From a virus, in IMG/VR virus record IMGVR_UViG_3300005253_000003, positions 1 to 45,985 of that record: a stretch of 45,985 nucleotides of DNA. One strand, 5' to 3'. A program made the translations under genes and the position numbers. Shown in pieces: positions 29,048 through 36,395 of the stretch (within the stretch, counting starts at the first letter, position 1; the number at the start of each line of letters is the position of its first letter). Under the pieces are notes generated by a model. That model did no database searches, was not told the origin of the DNA, and saw only the letters and a program-made list of their open reading frames with translations.

Positions 29048-31426
29048 GTGATCGTCTCGCTCTTCGAGTCGATGCACCAGTCTGCACCCTATGCCCGCAT
29101 CCTGTCGTGGGATGAATTCAGCGAGCATTTCGATCCGCACGTCTTCACGTACACGCGCAAAACTGACGTGCCGTGTTTCTCTCCGGCCGAGTACCCACCC
29201 GACACCAATCGAGCCGCATCTAGAGTGCAGCGCGTGCATTTCGGCGTGCTGGATCTCGACAAGATCACTGATGACAACCTAACCACCTTGCTCGAAGCCA
29301 TAGCCAACACAGCCCACATTTTCTACACCACCTGGAGCCATCACAAGTACGCGCCGCTGTGGGCAGCACGCCTGATCGTCCCTTTCTCCAGGCCAGTGTT
29401 GCCGTCCGAATGGCCTACCTTTTGGAAACGGCTCAACCACAAATTTGGCAACATCGCTGATCCAGCGTGCAAAGACCCATCCCGCATTTACTTCATCCCC
29501 GCCGCGCCGGCTGGCACTGAGAGCGATGCGGTTTTTCACATTCAGCCCGGGCCGGCCCTGGACGTTGAAGAGATCTTGACAACGCCGATCCCCGAAAACG
29601 CGATCGTTCCCACAGAAGTGATCTCTCGTGAAGAGTTTGAAACCTTCGCGCAGACCATGCGGCGCAAGCACACCACCCACCACAAAAAGATCGGCGGGCG
29701 GTTGCTCTCCCTGCTAGCCGGTGAGCCCTTCGCTGAATTGGGAGAGGTAGACAACACGATCTTTCAGCTTACCGGCGTTATCGTCGAGCAATGGCCCGGG
29801 GTCTCACCTAGTACCCTAGCAAGATTTTTTCAGGCATCTATCGAGACAATGACAGCGCTACACCCCGACTGTCACACGCTGCAAGACGTGCAAAAGAAGA
29901 TCGAGCGGCACCAAGAACAGCTTGCCGCCGATCGCGCAGAGCAAGAGCAAGCCAACCTCGTACAGCGGGGCCTGTACATCCGGCAGGCTTTCGCAAACGG
30001 CCGCAGCGAGCCGTACACAACAGATGAGCTAACGAAATTTTGCAACGATGCTCGCACCACCCCCGAAGCCTTCACTAAACGCTGGGTGATTCAGAGTGGT
30101 TCTAATTACTACCTCTTTTTCAATGGTAGCTACCTTCCCTCAGTGCCAGAAAAAGCAGCAAGCAACGCAGCCCTGCGCGATCTGTCCCCCGCCATATCTG
30201 CGGGACTGGATCTGTGGAAGGTTTCACTGCGGGGGGATCTGACGCCGAAAACACCCAACGAGCTAACCCGCGATTTCGGCACCGTGGCAAGCAACATCGT
30301 TGTGGATCTCTCCGCGACTTACGCCACCTTCGAGGATACAACACGCACACTGATTGAAGCGCCTTGCCCCCTGCGTGATCTGCAACCCGCCTACGATCTA
30401 CAGGTAGACGAATGGCTGACCTACTTCGCAGGCCCACACTACGAAACTCTGTGTGATTGGATGGCAGTCGTTACCCACCTGCAGGAGCCCTGTGCGGCCT
30501 TATACCTTGACGGTGTGCCCGGGGCCGGCAAGACACTGCTAGCCGATGGGCTCGCGCGCCTGTGGACGGTGGAGAGGCCCACGGCGCTCGATCAAGCGAT
30601 GAGCGGATTCAACGATGGGCTCACAGCGTGCCCGCTTGTGCTGGCAGATGAAACGATTCCGCGTGACCACAGAGGCAACGTGCGCACCGCAGAGCTTCGG
30701 CAATTCATCCAGGCCCGCAACCGGCCGCTGTCACGAAAATTTCAACCAGACGCATCCCTGCGCGGGGCCGTGCGTCTCATCATCACTGCGAACAACAAAG
30801 AGCTTCTGATCTCGAATGAGGCACTGAACACCAATGACATACAAGCCATTATTGATCGAATCATCTACATCTATTGCCCTGCTAGCGCCGCGCGCTATTT
30901 GCGAGCAGTGGACACACGTAGCATGGTACGCGAGGATCGGATCGCTCGTTTCGCACTGTGGTTGGCTGGTGCCCGATCCATTAAACGAGGCAGACGCTTT
31001 CTTGTTGAGGGTAGTGATCCTACCTTGCACAGAACCCTCACTACCTCCACCGGATTGAGATCCGCGATCTGCAACTGGCTTGTCTCATACCTGCTGCTAC
31101 CACGAACGGCTGACACAGCCGCAGGGATGTTGATCAGACGGCACGAGGGGCAGCTACTTGTGACGTCACGGGGTCTAGCCGGATTCTGGCAACTGTACCC
31201 CACCAATGAAGCGGCCCCACCTGCAGGCCGCGTAGCGCAGGCACTCTCAGGGCTATCTTCAGGCAAGAAGCAAATGCGTGCGTTGGACGGCATCAGGACT
31301 AACTACCACGTGATCGATATCGGCAATCTCACGGAATGGGCAGAGCGCAACGGCTTTGCGATGGCAGAGACGCTGATCGATGCGATGAAGACGGACACAC
31401 CAAGACCGAAGGGGGTCAAGCGGTGA
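29048..31426 (+). CDS. Primase-polymerase/SF3 helicase fusion (replication initiator)
   Basis: The 792-residue product has two domains. The N-terminal half is an archaeo-eukaryotic-type primase: FGVLDLD (D69, D71; motif I), FYTTWSHHK (residues 92-100; sxH motif II) and ARLIVPF then ADPACKDPSRIYFIP (motif III region). The C-terminal half is a D5/SF3-type helicase with Walker A (DGVPGAGKTLL, about residue 490), Walker B (PLVLADETI), an Arg-rich motif (QARNRPLSRKF) and sensor VRLIITANNKELL. It would open the origin, unwind and prime. The GTG at 29048 has a poor ribosome-binding site, and the ATG at 29072 is an alternative. The candidate origin lies immediately upstream. Confidence 0.88.
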   Translation: MIVSLFESMHQSAPYARILSWDEFSEHFDPHVFTYTRKTDVPCFSPAEYPPDTNRAASRVQRVHFGVLDLDKITDDNLTTLLEAIANTAHIFYTTWSHHKYAPLWAARLIVPFSRPVLPSEWPTFWKRLNHKFGNIADPACKDPSRIYFIPAAPAGTESDAVFHIQPGPALDVEEILTTPIPENAIVPTEVISREEFETFAQTMRRKHTTHHKKIGGRLLSLLAGEPFAELGEVDNTIFQLTGVIVEQWPGVSPSTLARFFQASIETMTALHPDCHTLQDVQKKIERHQEQLAADRAEQEQANLVQRGLYIRQAFANGRSEPYTTDELTKFCNDARTTPEAFTKRWVIQSGSNYYLFFNGSYLPSVPEKAASNAALRDLSPAISAGLDLWKVSLRGDLTPKTPNELTRDFGTVASNIVVDLSATYATFEDTTRTLIEAPCPLRDLQPAYDLQVDEWLTYFAGPHYETLCDWMAVVTHLQEPCAALYLDGVPGAGKTLLADGLARLWTVERPTALDQAMSGFNDGLTACPLVLADETIPRDHRGNVRTAELRQFIQARNRPLSRKFQPDASLRGAVRLIITANNKELLISNEALNTNDIQAIIDRIIYIYCPASAARYLRAVDTRSMVREDRIARFALWLAGARSIKRGRRFLVEGSDPTLHRTLTTSTGLRSAICNWLVSYLLLPRTADTAAGMLIRRHEGQLLVTSRGLAGFWQLYPTNEAAPPAGRVAQALSGLSSGKKQMRALDGIRTNYHVIDIGNLTEWAERNGFAMAETLIDAMKTDTPRPKGVKR

Positions 31427-31686
31427 TCACCATCAAAGACGCCATTGAATGGCAGCGGCGTAACGGTGTGACCATGGACGGGCACCAGACAATCGCACTT
31501 GTTGATTTTGCAAACTTAGAACAAGTCGATCAGTTAGCGTGGGATCGCTTCGCGGCTGCGGCCCTGATAGGGCTCACGGGTACGATGTTTGGTGATGAGA
31601 CACCCGATCCACAGGGCTACACAGAGCTTGCAGCCCGCATGGCAACGGAAATGATGAAACACAGAGAGAAGGAAAAAACAAAATGA
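31423..31686 (+). CDS. 87-residue protein of unknown function
   Basis: The start is the GTG at 31423, overlapping the helicase stop as GTGA with GGGGG eight bases before. A longer reading inside the helicase gene is rejected. The protein begins with a helical ITIKDAIEWQRRNGV segment; the middle is acidic and the C-terminus basic (MKHREKEKTK). No family recognised. Confidence 0.7.
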   Translation: MITIKDAIEWQRRNGVTMDGHQTIALVDFANLEQVDQLAWDRFAAAALIGLTGTMFGDETPDPQGYTELAARMATEMMKHREKEKTK

Positions 31687-31901
31687 GAAAAGAAGAGCGT
31701 GAACACTGTGCGGAGATTCTGAAACAGAATGTAGATATCGGCGTGCATGATGCAACCCGCTTGCTCAACTACACCGATGCCCTGGAAGCTGCAGCGATCA
31801 AGATGTGGCAACACATCACAGAACAGAAACAAATAGCACCTTATGAATCTGTAGAGATCAGAGAAGTGATGAAGGTGGCGTTGCCACCGGGGGAGGTATA
31901 G
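31683..31901 (+). CDS. 72-residue helical protein of unknown function
   Basis: The start overlaps the upstream stop as ATGA, with AGAGAGAAGGA before it. The protein is almost entirely helical and charged (MRKEEREHCAEILKQNVDIG; LEAAAIKMWQHITEQKQ). No family recognised. It precedes the methyltransferase by 3 bp. Confidence 0.7.
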   Translation: MRKEEREHCAEILKQNVDIGVHDATRLLNYTDALEAAAIKMWQHITEQKQIAPYESVEIREVMKVALPPGEV

Positions 31902-31904
31902 CCC

Positions 31905-32873
31905 TTGATCGAGATCATCAACGGCAACTGTCTGCAAGAATGTGCAGAGCTAGAGCCCAACAGCTTTGATTCTGTTGTGACAGATCCACCCTATGAGCTT
32001 GGCTTCATGGGTAAGGATTGGGATCGCAGTGGGGTTGCCTACGATCCTGCAACGTGGGCAGCGTTTCTGCGTGTCTCCAAACCCGGCGCACACCTGTTGG
32101 CGTTCGGTGGCTCACGCACCTACCACCGGATCGCTTGTGCAATTGAAGATGCCGGGTGGGAGCTTCGTGATTGCATCCTGTGGCTTTACGGCTCTGGATT
32201 TCCCAAAGGCAAAAGCGTTTTGAAACCTGCTTATGAGCCTGCGATTCTGGCACGCAAACCGCTTGAAGGTACGGTTACAAAGAATGTGCAACGGTACGGC
32301 ACCGGAGCGATCAACGTTGACGGGTGTCGGGTTGATGCCAAAGGACGACCACTAATAATATCCCATGCAGATAAATCGCTGAATACCTATGGCGACGGCT
32401 TGAATGGTAGCCGCGCAGCAGGAACAATAGACGTAGGCCGGTGGCCTGCTAACGTGATCCTTGATGAAGAAGCCGGGCAACAGCTAGACGCACAGAGCGG
32501 CAACGTGGGAGCCGCTGCACCCGTCAAGGGTACAGAGCCAAGCGCAGCTAGCACCGGCAATGTTAAGGGCAAGCGTGATCGTGTGCCGGGGGTATTTCAT
32601 GGTGATGCGGGTGGTGCGTCTCGGTTTTTCTACTGTGCCAAAGCCAGCAAGAAAGATCGCGGTGAAGGCAACACACACCCCACCGTGAAGCCGCTTGCGT
32701 TGATGCAGTATCTTTGCCGGCTTGTCACCCCACCCGGGGGGCTTGTGCTTGATCCCTTCTGCGGCAGTGGCACCACCGGGGCTGCCTGTGTGGCAGAAGG
32801 TTTTGATTTTGTGGGCTTTGAGTTAGATCCACAGTACGTAGAGATCGCAGAAAGAAGAATTGGTGATGGATAA
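31905..32873 (+). CDS. DNA methyltransferase, beta class (N4-C or N6-A)
   Basis: The 322-residue product starts at a TTG with a GGGGGAGG ribosome-binding site. The catalytic motif VVTDPPYELG (residues 24-33) comes before the SAM-binding motif LDPFCGSGTTGAACVAEG (about 282-299) and THPTVKP (about residue 252), the order of beta-class enzymes that methylate N4 of cytosine or N6 of adenine. About 170 residues between the motifs are the presumed target-recognition part. No cognate restriction enzyme is present, so it is an orphan enzyme, probably for protection against host restriction. The target site cannot be predicted. Confidence 0.9.
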   Translation: MIEIINGNCLQECAELEPNSFDSVVTDPPYELGFMGKDWDRSGVAYDPATWAAFLRVSKPGAHLLAFGGSRTYHRIACAIEDAGWELRDCILWLYGSGFPKGKSVLKPAYEPAILARKPLEGTVTKNVQRYGTGAINVDGCRVDAKGRPLIISHADKSLNTYGDGLNGSRAAGTIDVGRWPANVILDEEAGQQLDAQSGNVGAAAPVKGTEPSAASTGNVKGKRDRVPGVFHGDAGGASRFFYCAKASKKDRGEGNTHPTVKPLALMQYLCRLVTPPGGLVLDPFCGSGTTGAACVAEGFDFVGFELDPQYVEIAERRIGDG

Positions 32874-33015
32874 CTCACCCAAGCCAAACATCCCAATCAT
32901 GGAAGGCAAGGTGCATGCGCAAGAGCGTGCCTGGAACAGGAGAGATCAACGCAAGGCTGCAGCTTTGGTCAGGCGCAAGAAGGTGAAGCGCAAAAACCGG
33001 AAGGGGAAGAAATGA
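32866..33015 (+). CDS. 49-residue, very basic protein
   Basis: This short gene overlaps the end of the methyltransferase gene by 8 nt (GATGGATAA) and the next gene by ATGA (33012-33015). It begins MDNSPKPNIPIMEGKVHAQE and ends in a run of Lys/Arg (RRKKVKRKNRKGKK). It may bind nucleic acid. Its reality is supported by the tight start/stop linkage on both sides and by filling an otherwise empty 138-bp gap. Confidence 0.65.
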   Translation: MDNSPKPNIPIMEGKVHAQERAWNRRDQRKAAALVRRKKVKRKNRKGKK

Positions 33016-33206
33016 GCAAGCCCAAGCCGAAGGAAGGTCAAACGATCTGGGTGCAGACCCCCATGGGTTGGGGTCGCTTCGTTGTTGGTAAGATCACTAA
33101 CGGAAAGAGGCGTCTGTTTCCGAAAGACACAAACAAGATCATCCATTTGAATGACAACACTGTGTGGGAACCACTGCCGGTGCGCCCTGAAGCCAAGAAA
33201 ACTTGA
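33012..33206 (+). CDS. 64-residue protein of unknown function
   Basis: The start is the ATG at 33012, with AAGGGGAAG before it. The protein begins MSKPKPKEGQTIWVQTPMGW and looks like a small beta-barrel (WGRFVVGKITNGKRRLF; IIHLNDNTVWEPL), reminiscent of SH3-like folds. The stop lies within the -35 box of the promoter for the nuclease gene. No family recognised. Confidence 0.65.
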   Translation: MSKPKPKEGQTIWVQTPMGWGRFVVGKITNGKRRLFPKDTNKIIHLNDNTVWEPLPVRPEAKKT

Positions 33207-33232
33207 CAAAAGCACAATTAGCGCACTATGCT
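33203..33232 (+). promoter_or_regulatory. Sigma70-type promoter for the nuclease operon
   Basis: A perfect TTGACA (33203-33208) and TATGCT (33227-33232, 4 of 6) are 18 bp apart, giving a predicted start near 33239 and a 14-nt leader before the ATG at 33253. The -35 overlaps the stop of the gene upstream. Confidence 0.55.
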
Positions 33233-33252
33233 CCCCATCTGTAGGCCCGTCC

Positions 33253-34722
33253 ATGGCAAGCAAAGACGATTTTGAAACACCGGAAGGTGATTTCGTATCC
33301 CCCTCGCAGATCGAGGTGTGGCTACTGTGCCAGCGCAAGTGGGCCTTCCGGTACATCGCTGGCATTGATGCACCTTCGCATCCGTCTGCGCAGAAGGGCA
33401 CTGCGGTTCACACCGTGCTTGAGCAATGGTTGGCCTACGGCACGGTGATCGATCTGGATGCCACGGTGGAGATTGACGGCAAGCCATTCAAGCCGGGGCC
33501 CATCGCTGCGGCCATGATCAAGCACCTGCCCCACCCCGGCACCTGCGGCACTGAAAGACACATCTTCGTGCGCACGCCGGTAGCGCACTACCAGGGGCAC
33601 ATTGACTGGGATGTGTTGAAGCTTGAGATCCCCAAGATTGGTGATCACAAAACCACGTCAAACTTCAAGTGGGCGAAAACGGCCGAAGATCTAAAGAAGG
33701 ATCCACAGGCCAACATCTATGCGGCTGCAACGATGGCAGAGACGGGGGCCGATGCCGTCGATCTGCAATGGACCTACGGCCGCACCGTTGGCAAGCCCGT
33801 AACAAAGGTAGTGCATCTGCGTCTGTATCGTGCCGAAGTGGAACGCAACTTTGACGAGCTAGACGAAACCTCCGCAGAGATCTTGGCAGCGAAAGCCGCA
33901 GGGCTCCCCCCTCTAGAACACGACTTTAACGCCAACGCATGTGAAGCGTATGGGGGCTGTTTTCATCGAGACACTTGTAATCTATCACCCACAGAAAGGC
34001 TAATGGCAATCATGGCAAAGCAAACACTGGCAGAGAAAATGGCAGCGCGTAAAGCGGCACTGGCAGCAGGGCAACCCGGTGGAAGCGCAGCACCCCCGCC
34101 GGTTGGCGGGGCGGGCATCAATGCACCGGAAGGGCCAGAGACAGCCAAACCCGAAACGGAAGCAGAGAAATTGGTTGCGGCCACCAAACCCCAAACCCTG
34201 GCAGAAAAAATGGCTGCCAAAGCCGCTGCCACAGAGGTTGCCACCACCCCGCCAGCCGCTGCAGCCACCAAGAAGCGTGGCCGTCCCCCTGGCAAGAGTA
34301 AGGCAGCCAACGCAGATGCGACGCCGGCAGCGGCCACGGTGGCACCCATCGTGGGGCATGGCACCCGGACGAAAGGCGCCACCCCGCCAGCCGGCGGGGA
34401 AGAATCACCCGTGCAGATCGTGGACCTGAAGAGCTTTGCACTCTTCATCGACTGCCTACCCGTCAAGGGTGGTCTGTTCATTCAAGCTTCAGAAGTGTGT
34501 GAGCCAGCAAGGGTTGAAGTGGCAGCCACACACAACGTAGGTGACTACCGGTTGATTGATTTCGGTAAAGCTGGTGCGTACCTGCGTGCAGCCCTGGATC
34601 GCAGGCTTACTGCGGAGCCCATCACCGGCATTGGGATTGTGCTGGACACGCGCACAGATCTTGGCAAAGACACCCTTGAAACCTTCAGCAAGCACGCCGG
34701 CTTGATCGTGCGAGCCTTCTAA
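33253..34722 (+). CDS. Fe-S PD-(D/E)XK nuclease (Cas4/AddB-like) with AT-hook linker and extra C-terminal domain
   Basis: The start is MASKDDF at 33253, giving 489 residues. Residues 15-245 form a RecB-family nuclease: SPSQIEVWLLCQRKWAFRYI, GTAVHTVLEQWL (H53), HIDWDV (D118), IGDHKTT (D131, K133) and DPQANIYAAA (Q152). C26 together with C230-x5-C236-x5-C242 reproduces the iron-sulphur cluster pattern of Cas4 and AddB. Then come two TLAEKMAA repeats (258-265, 315-322), a Lys-Arg-Gly-Arg-Pro AT-hook (residues 341-347) and a C-terminal domain of about 105 residues that I do not recognise. It probably resects DNA ends for recombination. Confidence 0.87.
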   Translation: MASKDDFETPEGDFVSPSQIEVWLLCQRKWAFRYIAGIDAPSHPSAQKGTAVHTVLEQWLAYGTVIDLDATVEIDGKPFKPGPIAAAMIKHLPHPGTCGTERHIFVRTPVAHYQGHIDWDVLKLEIPKIGDHKTTSNFKWAKTAEDLKKDPQANIYAAATMAETGADAVDLQWTYGRTVGKPVTKVVHLRLYRAEVERNFDELDETSAEILAAKAAGLPPLEHDFNANACEAYGGCFHRDTCNLSPTERLMAIMAKQTLAEKMAARKAALAAGQPGGSAAPPPVGGAGINAPEGPETAKPETEAEKLVAATKPQTLAEKMAAKAAATEVATTPPAAAATKKRGRPPGKSKAANADATPAAATVAPIVGHGTRTKGATPPAGGEESPVQIVDLKSFALFIDCLPVKGGLFIQASEVCEPARVEVAATHNVGDYRLIDFGKAGAYLRAALDRRLTAEPITGIGIVLDTRTDLGKDTLETFSKHAGLIVRAF

Positions 34723-35000
34723 TGGCTGCCATGAAGTTGGACGGCAAATTTCATGGGGTGATCGTCAAAAACAAAGACGGCTCTGTAGTCCCTCAAGATC
34801 AGTGGATGTGTTTTCTTGCGAAAGACAACGCGGTGCCAGCCATGCTGGAAACGTACCGTACTGAATGCATACGGCTAGGCGCAGGAGAGCATCAGATCAT
34901 GGCTGTTGATGCGATGCTTGAACGTGTCAACAAATGGCGTCTCGCAAATTCTAGCAAACTCAAAACACCGGACATAGAGCCGGGGGAAGAAATCCTGTGA
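34722..35000 (+). CDS. 92-residue protein of unknown function
   Basis: The start overlaps the nuclease stop as TAATG. The protein begins MAAMKLDGKFHGVIVKNKDG. A beta-hairpin start is followed by helices (DNAVPAMLETYRTECIRLGA; HQIMAVDAMLERVNKWRLAN). The FLAKDNAVPxxLxxY pattern occurs in small phage replication-module proteins, but I know no function. The acidic C-terminus is PGEEIL. Confidence 0.7.
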   Translation: MAAMKLDGKFHGVIVKNKDGSVVPQDQWMCFLAKDNAVPAMLETYRTECIRLGAGEHQIMAVDAMLERVNKWRLANSSKLKTPDIEPGEEIL

Positions 35001-35605
35001 TGCCCACGGAAGAAGCGCAAAAAGTCGCACACGCACTCGCAGCCGCAGCAGTGATATCAGCACCGGGCTTGCGCGTGCGACGCACGATCCCCGGGGGCGT
35101 AGGAACTATCACAGAGGGTGTCATTGCAAAGCGCAACGCCGATGCCAAACACAGGGCAGACAACCTGAAGGTGAAGATCACAGATATGCAGATTGAGATC
35201 GACACCTTCAAAAACAAACGGGATCAAATCATCAAAGTCCTGCGTGGGGAGAAAGATCAGCTTGACGGTGAACTGGCAGAGCTACTTAATGACATGAAAA
35301 TTTTAGAGAAGCAGCAAGAGGATCTTGAAGAGGAGATCAAAAAATCACAACTACGTGTAACTGCGCTACAAGCCCAAGTGCTTGATACTCAAACTTACGT
35401 AGTGAACATGAAAGATGCCCTGAAAATCTACCAGGAGAAAACCGCAACAAACGCGCATCACATATCGTGGGCAGCAACGCAGGACCAACCCAAGATCGAT
35501 CAGCTAACCGTCAAGCGCGACAAACTGATCACGCGATTGTACCACCTGCACAACCTTCACCCTGCGCTATCCAGCGCAGAGAAAGAGAGCAAAGAGAATG
35601 TCTAA
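35000..35605 (+). CDS. Coiled-coil protein of unknown function
   Basis: The start is the ATG at 35000 (or a GTG at 34997, which overlaps the upstream stop as GTGA) after GGGGGAAG. Of 201 residues, about 45-150 form an uninterrupted coiled coil (ITDMQIEIDTFKNKRDQIIK; LNDMKILEKQQEDLEEEIKK). Short basic and His-rich parts flank it. It may be a scaffold or bridging protein of the replication or recombination machinery. Nothing more specific is visible. Confidence 0.7.
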   Translation: MPTEEAQKVAHALAAAAVISAPGLRVRRTIPGGVGTITEGVIAKRNADAKHRADNLKVKITDMQIEIDTFKNKRDQIIKVLRGEKDQLDGELAELLNDMKILEKQQEDLEEEIKKSQLRVTALQAQVLDTQTYVVNMKDALKIYQEKTATNAHHISWAATQDQPKIDQLTVKRDKLITRLYHLHNLHPALSSAEKESKENV

Positions 35606-35948
35606 AGCACAGATGCAAGGGAAGACAGCCAAGCTGACAGACAGGCAGCGGTTGAAAGCTGCAATTGAAGGTGACCGCACCAAGATCACCACGAAGCAGT
35701 GTTGCCAGGCTGCGTACTACGTGAGGGAAGAAGCCAAGAAAACTGATGCTGGCAAAATCGCGTGCGCTCTGATCCGCACCGGGTTGCTGGATGTGTATCA
35801 AGAGTTGCATGGTGGTTATCCTGTTGTCGATCAAGCCATAGCACTTGCGAAACTGGCAGAGCACCTGGAAGGGCCCGGCACCGTCACACAGGGTGCCCTG
35901 CAGGCAGCGATGAAAATTTTCATGGAGCAGCCCGGGGCAACATCATGA
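35598..35948 (+). CDS. 116-residue helical protein of unknown function
   Basis: The start at 35598 overlaps the previous gene by 8 nt, with AGAGAAAGAGAGC upstream. The protein is basic in its first third (KLTDRQRLKAAIEGDRTKIT) and helical after it (CCQAAYYVREEAKKTDAGKI; AALQAAMKIFMEQPG). No family recognised. Confidence 0.7.
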   Translation: MSKAQMQGKTAKLTDRQRLKAAIEGDRTKITTKQCCQAAYYVREEAKKTDAGKIACALIRTGLLDVYQELHGGYPVVDQAIALAKLAEHLEGPGTVTQGALQAAMKIFMEQPGATS

Positions 35949-36127
35949 ACAAGCAACTGTGCAAGTGTGGGCACCCACGATCGGATCACTCTGAAGATCT
36001 GTCCATCTGCCGTCATGAAGATCCCAAGAAGGAAGATGCCAACCGCACCACAGAAGACAACGGGAAGCTGTACGGGTGGATCATGTGCCCGTGCAACACG
36101 TTCAAGCGGAAAGGAAACGAATCGTGA
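35945..36127 (+). CDS. 60-residue zinc-finger-like protein
   Basis: The start at 35945 overlaps the upstream stop as ATGA. The cysteine/histidine pattern is strong for such a short protein: CKCGHPRSDH (residues 6-15), CRHE (22-25) and CPCNTF (48-53). Together they provide a likely zinc site (C-x-C-G-x(4)-H type with a distal C-x-C). Probably binds nucleic acid or protein; no named family. Confidence 0.68.
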   Translation: MNKQLCKCGHPRSDHSEDLSICRHEDPKKEDANRTTEDNGKLYGWIMCPCNTFKRKGNES

Positions 36128-36336
36128 AGATCCAAGATCCAAACAGATTAGAAACCGTTATGTTTCACAACATCAAGGCCGGTAGTACGTTTCGCCATGG
36201 TGTTGATATCTACATAAAAACGCAAGAAGGGCCACCGGATAGCTACAACGCGGTTTGCTTGAATGATGGAAGCGTTGCAAGGCTTAGGGAGGAAGTGAAA
36301 GTAGTACAGGTAGAAACTGAACTAACGATCAAGTGA
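36124..36336 (+). CDS. 70-residue protein of unknown function
   Basis: The start is the GTG at 36124 (GTGA overlap with the upstream stop), preceded by AAAGGAAA. The protein looks like a small all-beta fold (FHNIKAGSTFRHGVDIYIKT; VCLNDGSVARLREEVKVVQV). No family recognised. Confidence 0.65.
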   Translation: MKIQDPNRLETVMFHNIKAGSTFRHGVDIYIKTQEGPPDSYNAVCLNDGSVARLREEVKVVQVETELTIK

Positions 36337-36395
36337 TGGACTGGCTGATCACATTCGTGCTTCTGACCCTGTGGGCATCATGGCAGGCATCCTGA
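36336..36395 (+). CDS. 19-residue hydrophobic peptide (possible)
   Basis: ATG at 36336 (TGATG overlap with the upstream stop) begins the peptide MDWLITFVLLTLWASWQAS, which is almost entirely hydrophobic. It ends 16 nt inside the helicase gene, whose start lies at 36380. It could be a small membrane peptide, or a leader that couples translation of the helicase. The reading depends only on the overlaps and composition. Confidence 0.35.
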   Translation: MDWLITFVLLTLWASWQAS

